From Sphingobacteriales bacterium (GTDB taxonomy: Bacteria > Bacteroidota > Bacteroidia > Chitinophagales > JADIYW01): 64,000 nt of DNA. A model generated the notes under the pieces. The model saw nothing but the letters and a program-made list of their open reading frames with translations, did no database searches and was not told the DNA's origin. A program made the position numbers and the translations under genes. The stretch is taken from contig JADKIQ010000002.1 in assembly GCA_016721245.1 (NCBI GenBank), forward strand, positions 372,001-436,000, written 5' to 3'. This document shows positions 60,363-64,000 of this stretch, piece after piece (position 1 is the first letter of the stretch; every line of letters begins with the position of its first letter).

Positions 60363-60851
60363 CTAAACGGCAAACCTCGCAAAAGGGGATTCTTTGAACG
60401 GCTTTTCCCAGTTGGTTTCAAAATCTTTTTTGGTGGCCACTAAGTTGTTGAAGACAATCGTATCATCTTTTAACTTTCCGCTTTCCAGCATCTCGTTTAA
60501 TTTGTCAAACGGGAAACTGCCGATAAGGTCATTGGTTATTTTGTAGCAAACCTTCATACGGTCGAAGAAGTTCAGGTCGTACGCCTGCTCCAGTTCGCGG
60601 ATGAGCTTTACAGAACTGTCAATCGAACATCCGCCAATATCACATTTGCTTTCGTCTGCCATCAATACCAAAAAGCGACGATAGTAAAGTGAACCGTATC
60701 CGGCAACATCTTTTTGGTGAGACTGCCAGCGATCTACAAAATTCTCTAAAATATCACTGATTTCCCACACTTCTTCCTGTGTGAAACTTCTGTTTGCCTG
60801 GTAAATCCAGACTCTGGCATTATCGGGTAATATATGGTATGGTGTTAGCAT
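60363..60851 (-). CDS. Conserved Bacteroidota protein, often mislabelled ABC transporter ATPase
   Basis: A 162-residue cytosolic protein. NARVWIYQANRSFTQEEVWEISDIL, QKDVAGYGSLYYRRFLVLMADES, GGCSIDSSVKLIRELEQAY and FFDRMKVCYK are strongly conserved-looking motifs of a family commonly annotated as an ABC transporter ATPase. No Walker motif is present, so that label is wrong. Function unknown. It sits between the Fe-S protein genes and the lipoprotein, in one direction. Confidence 0.8.
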   Translation of the reverse strand: MLTPYHILPDNARVWIYQANRSFTQEEVWEISDILENFVDRWQSHQKDVAGYGSLYYRRFLVLMADESKCDIGGCSIDSSVKLIRELEQAYDLNFFDRMKVCYKITNDLIGSFPFDKLNEMLESGKLKDDTIVFNNLVATKKDFETNWEKPFKESPFARFAV

Positions 60852-60870
60852 GATGATGAACGATTTACAA

Positions 60871-60935
60871 TGTACGATTAACGATTAGTTTTGATAGTTA
60901 TTTTACGGAAATAATTGTCAATTATTAATCGTACA
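60871..60935. repeat. Inverted repeat between the Fe-S and 162-residue genes
   Basis: TGTACGATTAA (60871-60881) and TTAATCGTACA (60925-60935), perfect 11-base arms with a 43-base spacer, flanked by further ACGATT repeats. This kind of spacer filler is frequent in Bacteroidota. It has no T-run. Confidence 0.5.
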
Positions 60936-60942
60936 TCGTTAA

Positions 60943-61728
60943 TTAATAACTGTTAGCCTGCGCAACAAGTTCCGCGATGTCTAAAACTTTAACATCGTCT
61001 TGCTTATTTTCTCCTTTCACACCGTCGGTAATCATGGTATTGCAGAACGGACAAGCCACCGCAATCACATCCGGATATACTTCTATCAGTTGTTCGGTAC
61101 GTTCTACGTTAATACGTTTGTTGCCCGGCTCATCTTCTTTAAACATTTGTCCGCCGCCGGCACCACAACAAAGTCCGGTGGTTCTGCATTTATTGATTTC
61201 AATTAAATCTGCGTCCAGTGCTTCGATAACCGAGCGCGGAGCTTCATAAATTTCATTGGCTCTTCCTAAATAGCAGGAATCGTGATAGGTGATACGTTTT
61301 CCTTTGAAAGCACCGCCTTCCACTTTCAGTTTTCCGTCGTTAATTAATCCCTGTAAATAGGTGGAGTGGTGCAACACTTCATAGTTGCCGCCCAGCGCAG
61401 GATATTCATTCTTGATGGTATTGAAACAATGCGGACAGGTAGTAATGATTTTTTTGACACCATAGGTATTCATGGTGGCAATGTTTTGCTGTGCCAGCAT
61501 CTGGAAGACAAATTCATTGCCGGCACGTCTTGCCGGATCACCGGTACAAGCTTCTTCCGTACCCAGCACGGCGAAGTTGATGTTCAGCTGATTCAGGATT
61601 TTAGTAAAAGCGATAGTAACTCGTTGTGCTCTCTGGTCGAAACTGCCGGCACAACCTACCCAAAAGATGACGTCAGGTGTTTTGCCTTCGGCAACTAAAT
61701 CTGACATTACAGGTACTTTATATTGCAT
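60943..61728 (-). CDS. CCG-domain (Fe-S) oxidoreductase subunit
   Basis: A protein of about 261 residues with two cysteine-rich CCG-type domains, as in heterodisulfide reductase subunit HdrB and in LutA/GlcF-like proteins. Domain 1 has VGCAGSFDQRAQRV, GDPARRAGNEF and TTCPHCFNTIKNEYP. Domain 2 has HDSCYLGRANEIYEAPR, the CCG motif in GLCCGAGGGQMF, and ACPFCNTMITDG. It likely binds a 4Fe-4S cluster and passes electrons or reduces disulfides. It directly follows the membrane Fe-S gene (90 bases), and the two probably form one complex. I chose the ATG at 61728; the 22 codons before it are low-complexity. Confidence 0.88.
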   Translation of the reverse strand: MQYKVPVMSDLVAEGKTPDVIFWVGCAGSFDQRAQRVTIAFTKILNQLNINFAVLGTEEACTGDPARRAGNEFVFQMLAQQNIATMNTYGVKKIITTCPHCFNTIKNEYPALGGNYEVLHHSTYLQGLINDGKLKVEGGAFKGKRITYHDSCYLGRANEIYEAPRSVIEALDADLIEINKCRTTGLCCGAGGGQMFKEDEPGNKRINVERTEQLIEVYPDVIAVACPFCNTMITDGVKGENKQDDVKVLDIAELVAQANSY

Positions 61729-61817
61729 GGTTTTAATTTGATTGATGATGAAATGATGTGATAATGAAAGTTGGTTGATTTTATTTTTTCCCATTATTAC
61801 ATTGCTATATTATTACA

Positions 61818-63149
61818 TTAATTTAATTCTTCTGTCCAGTTTAAACGGTCGCTTGGTGAAAACTGCCATGGCGCCTGATTGTTCTCCAGATTCGCAAAAA
61901 TATTATTCCATTCTGTCGGAGAATCAGAAGCTTCCATAATTAAGTTTCTGCGTAATTCTATGATGATACTCAATGGAGAAATATTTACCGGACATTCTTC
62001 CACACAAGCATTACAGGTTGTACACGCTCTTAATTCTTCGCCGGTAATGTAATCTCCTAATAAGGATTTATTATCTGCAAAATCAGGACCGTGTTCTTTT
62101 TTGCCTTTTGAAATGTCTTCCATTCTGTCACGTGTGTCCATCATAATTTTTCGCGGAGATAATTTTTTGCCGGTTTGGTTTGCCGGACAAGCTGCAGTAC
62201 AACGGCCGCATTCCGTACAAGTGTAAGCGTCTAACAAACTTTTCCAGGATAAATCGTACACATCCTTTGCACCGAATTTAATTTCACCATCCGTTGCAGG
62301 CACCACAAAGCTTGGATCCAGCATCGATTGTACTTCATGCTGAATAGCCGGCATGTTGTGGATTTCACCTTTCGCTTCCGGTCTAGAGAAAAAAGTATTC
62401 GGGAAAGCCAGCATAATATGTAAATGCTTGGAGTATGGCAGATACACTAGGAATGTCATCACCATACATAAGTGACCCCACCAGCCCAGTTTTTCCAGCA
62501 ATTCCAAGGATAAATTGGGTAATCCGGTGAGCATGCTGCCGAAAAATCCGCTTAAGATAAATCCGTAACCTTCGCCATGTTCTTTTATGTGTAATGCACT
62601 GTCTGCACCGTTCATTAAAAAGATAAATGAAATCAGGATTAACTCAAAAGCTAAAATGGTCAAAGCATCTCTCCATGGCCAGCCTTTCAATTCCGGTTTC
62701 TGGAATCGCTCTACTTTGAATGTGGTTCTTCTTAAAATGAATAAAATGGTCACAAAGAAAGTGAGCAAAGAAAGCACTTCGATAAAATTAATAACCACTA
62801 CGTACAAAGTATGTAAGAACGGTATGTTCTCAAACGCATGGTATAAAATACGGTGAGAACCCACCAAACCATCAATAAAAATTTCTATTAATTCTATTTG
62901 TGTGATGACAAACGACACATAAATTACCATGTGTAAAAGTGCTGCAAAGGTAAGCTTGAACATCTTTTTTTGTCCCAGCGCAATAAGCAGCATATTTTTG
63001 ATACGAAAACCGAGCGTTGTATTAATATGCTCCGGTTTTCCCAACATGATATTGTCGTAAATTTCTTTAAACTTTCGAAATGCAACAAAGAAAGATGCGC
63101 CCACCAGGCCAATAAATAAGATGATTTGAACGATTGTTAGGAAACTCAT
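61818..63149 (-). CDS. Membrane-bound 4Fe-4S dicluster electron-transfer protein
   Basis: A 443-residue protein. The N-terminal ~270 residues have five or six membrane helices with several histidines, similar to HdrC/NarI-like haem-binding modules. The C-terminal domain has two 4Fe-4S motifs, CTECGRCTAACP (about 320) and CTTCNACVEECP (about 378). With the CCG protein after it, this forms a membrane Fe-S/quinone module, a counterpart of HdrDE or of the electron-transfer part of glycolate or lactate oxidases. The electron donor is not encoded nearby, so its role is open. The membrane quinone would be menaquinone, made by the mqn genes. Confidence 0.88.
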   Translation of the reverse strand: MSFLTIVQIILFIGLVGASFFVAFRKFKEIYDNIMLGKPEHINTTLGFRIKNMLLIALGQKKMFKLTFAALLHMVIYVSFVITQIELIEIFIDGLVGSHRILYHAFENIPFLHTLYVVVINFIEVLSLLTFFVTILFILRRTTFKVERFQKPELKGWPWRDALTILAFELILISFIFLMNGADSALHIKEHGEGYGFILSGFFGSMLTGLPNLSLELLEKLGWWGHLCMVMTFLVYLPYSKHLHIMLAFPNTFFSRPEAKGEIHNMPAIQHEVQSMLDPSFVVPATDGEIKFGAKDVYDLSWKSLLDAYTCTECGRCTAACPANQTGKKLSPRKIMMDTRDRMEDISKGKKEHGPDFADNKSLLGDYITGEELRACTTCNACVEECPVNISPLSIIIELRRNLIMEASDSPTEWNNIFANLENNQAPWQFSPSDRLNWTEELN

Positions 63150-63264
63150 TAGTAATTTATTTGAATTTATTGCGAAAATACACCATTATCTACTTATTTT
63201 TAATCACTTATTTGAAGGAATGTTTAAATTACAACTTATTTAGAAATAGTCTAAATTATTTTAA

Positions 63265-63783
63265 ATGATAATACCCGCAACTGCTCAAAAAATACTGGAC
63301 GCTCAGAAAATTGAATTGAAGTTAGACAGAATGGCATTTCAGGCCTTGGAATTGACATATGGAAATGATAATCTGGTGATTTTAGGGATAGAACCGGGTG
63401 GTGGTTTTGATCTTGCAAAGATTATCGCAGCAAAAATCGGGAAGTATGACCCAGAGAAGAAAGTAGAATTTTCTTCGATTTATATTAATAAGCCAGAGCC
63501 GCTGAGTGAAGAAGCTTACCTGAAAGATGAACTGGATCTGAACAACAAAACGATTTTACTGATAGATGACGTTGGAAATTCAGGGAGAACCTTGTTTTAC
63601 GCGCTGAAGCCCTTGACTAAATTTTATCCTAAAAAGATAATTATCGCTATCTTAGTAGACAGAACTCATAAAACATTTCCGATTAAAGCAGATATCGTCG
63701 GATTTCCGATTGCAACAACGCTGAATGAGCATATTATTGTTAAAATAGACAATAATACCCCGGAAGGAGCGTATTTATTTTAA
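63265..63783 (+). CDS. PyrR-like phosphoribosyltransferase family protein
   Basis: A 172-residue type I PRTase. The PRPP motif is KTILLIDDVGNSGRTLFYALKPL, and LVILGIEPGGGFDLAKIIAAKIGKY and IAILVDRTHKTFPIKADIVGFPIATT resemble PyrR. It differs from the pyrR at 10004 by a glycine-rich N-terminal loop (IEPGGG for VQPRGV) and lacks the F-H-R-D-D block, so it may be a non-regulatory paralog. Substrate unknown. It is divergent from the Fe-S operon. Confidence 0.8.
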   Translation: MIIPATAQKILDAQKIELKLDRMAFQALELTYGNDNLVILGIEPGGGFDLAKIIAAKIGKYDPEKKVEFSSIYINKPEPLSEEAYLKDELDLNNKTILLIDDVGNSGRTLFYALKPLTKFYPKKIIIAILVDRTHKTFPIKADIVGFPIATTLNEHIIVKIDNNTPEGAYLF

Positions 63784-63805
63784 TTACTACATAAAAACAG
63801 TGCAC

Positions 63806-64000
63806 ATGAAATTAAGAGTCTTAAGTGTTTTATTATTTTTTGCCATTTGCTTTCAAGCGCAGGCGCAAATTATAAAACCTTCACCCGAAGAAAAATTGAT
63901 TACCGAACGATTTGAATACATCCGAATTATCAAAAAATACATAGGTAATTTATTCTGGAAAAATTTCTCTAACAATGATTTTCCAGGTACGGTGGTCTAT
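63806..64000 (+). CDS. Secreted protein, N-terminal part
   Basis: An open frame of 65 codons that continues past the window end. Signal peptide (KLRVLSVLLFFAICFQAQAQ), then IIKPSPEEKLITERFEYIRIIKKYIGNLFWKNFSNN. It starts 23 bases after the PRTase stop and is probably co-transcribed. No family can be assigned from this part. Confidence 0.65.
   Translation, partial: MKLRVLSVLLFFAICFQAQAQIIKPSPEEKLITERFEYIRIIKKYIGNLFWKNFSNNDFPGTVVY

Overview
The window is a stretch of AT-rich chromosome from a member of the Bacteroidota. The evidence is the TTTG/TAnnTTTG-type promoters, several type IX secretion (T9SS) cargo proteins with sorting domains, many short lipoproteins with an S-C lipobox, a PorE-like OmpA/PD40 lipoprotein, DUF2141, DUF3667 and DUF3817 proteins, and the futalosine menaquinone route. 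I cannot place it below phylum; a Chitinophagia or Sphingobacteriia relative would fit. I recognised no rRNA, tRNA, CRISPR array, prophage or insertion sequence.

Layout. 1-9.9 kb: a bestrophin tail, a PorE-like lipoprotein, a hairpin-rich spacer holding a 119-120 bp duplication, envelope lipoproteins, a lipocalin, a VTT/DedA-like protein and a P-type ATPase. 10-19 kb: pyrR, a frame-broken pyrB, an OmpR/HisK operon, mazG and a large NtrY-like histidine kinase broken by two frameshifts. 19-30 kb: hemL, an SDR, a flavin monooxygenase, hemH, an MFS transporter, mqnE, a cold-shock gene and a phosphatase-mqnA pair. 30-34.4 kb: an ABC transporter cut off before its ATPase domain and joined directly to the middle of a repeat-rich T9SS adhesin, which runs into about 100 bp of anomalous homopolymers. 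34.4-46 kb: a polyprenol-phosphate sugar transferase, mpl, a bacilliredoxin-like gene, lipA, a DEAD-box helicase, an ECF sigma/anti-sigma pair and a T9SS-targeted esterase. 46-59 kb: groESL, two tandem type-B T9SS proteins, an HTH/DUF2975 pair, low-GC hypothetical genes bordered by a shared motif, and dnaK. 59-64 kb: a probable operon of a membrane Fe-S protein, a CCG-domain protein and conserved unknowns, then a second PyrR-like phosphoribosyltransferase.

How the genes work together. hemL and hemH serve heme synthesis. mqnE and mqnA serve menaquinone synthesis, and the Fe-S cluster near 60-63 kb probably passes electrons to that quinone. pyrR and pyrB belong to pyrimidine synthesis, and groESL and dnaK to protein folding. 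The T9SS cargo proteins (31-34, 44.6-45.9 and 49-55 kb) need a secretion machine whose core genes lie elsewhere.

Quality. Five internal frameshifts hit four otherwise well-conserved reading frames. Four fit loss of a single base, two of them clearly within homopolymers, and one fits a gained base. One gene has lost its start, and one junction looks chimeric next to a low-complexity smear. Residual sequencing or assembly error explains these better than biology. I found no convincing new defence or mobile system. The observations most worth checking are the chimeric junction, the element shared by groESL and dnaK, the cassette-like border motif, the tandem type-B T9SS proteins and the Fe-S operon.
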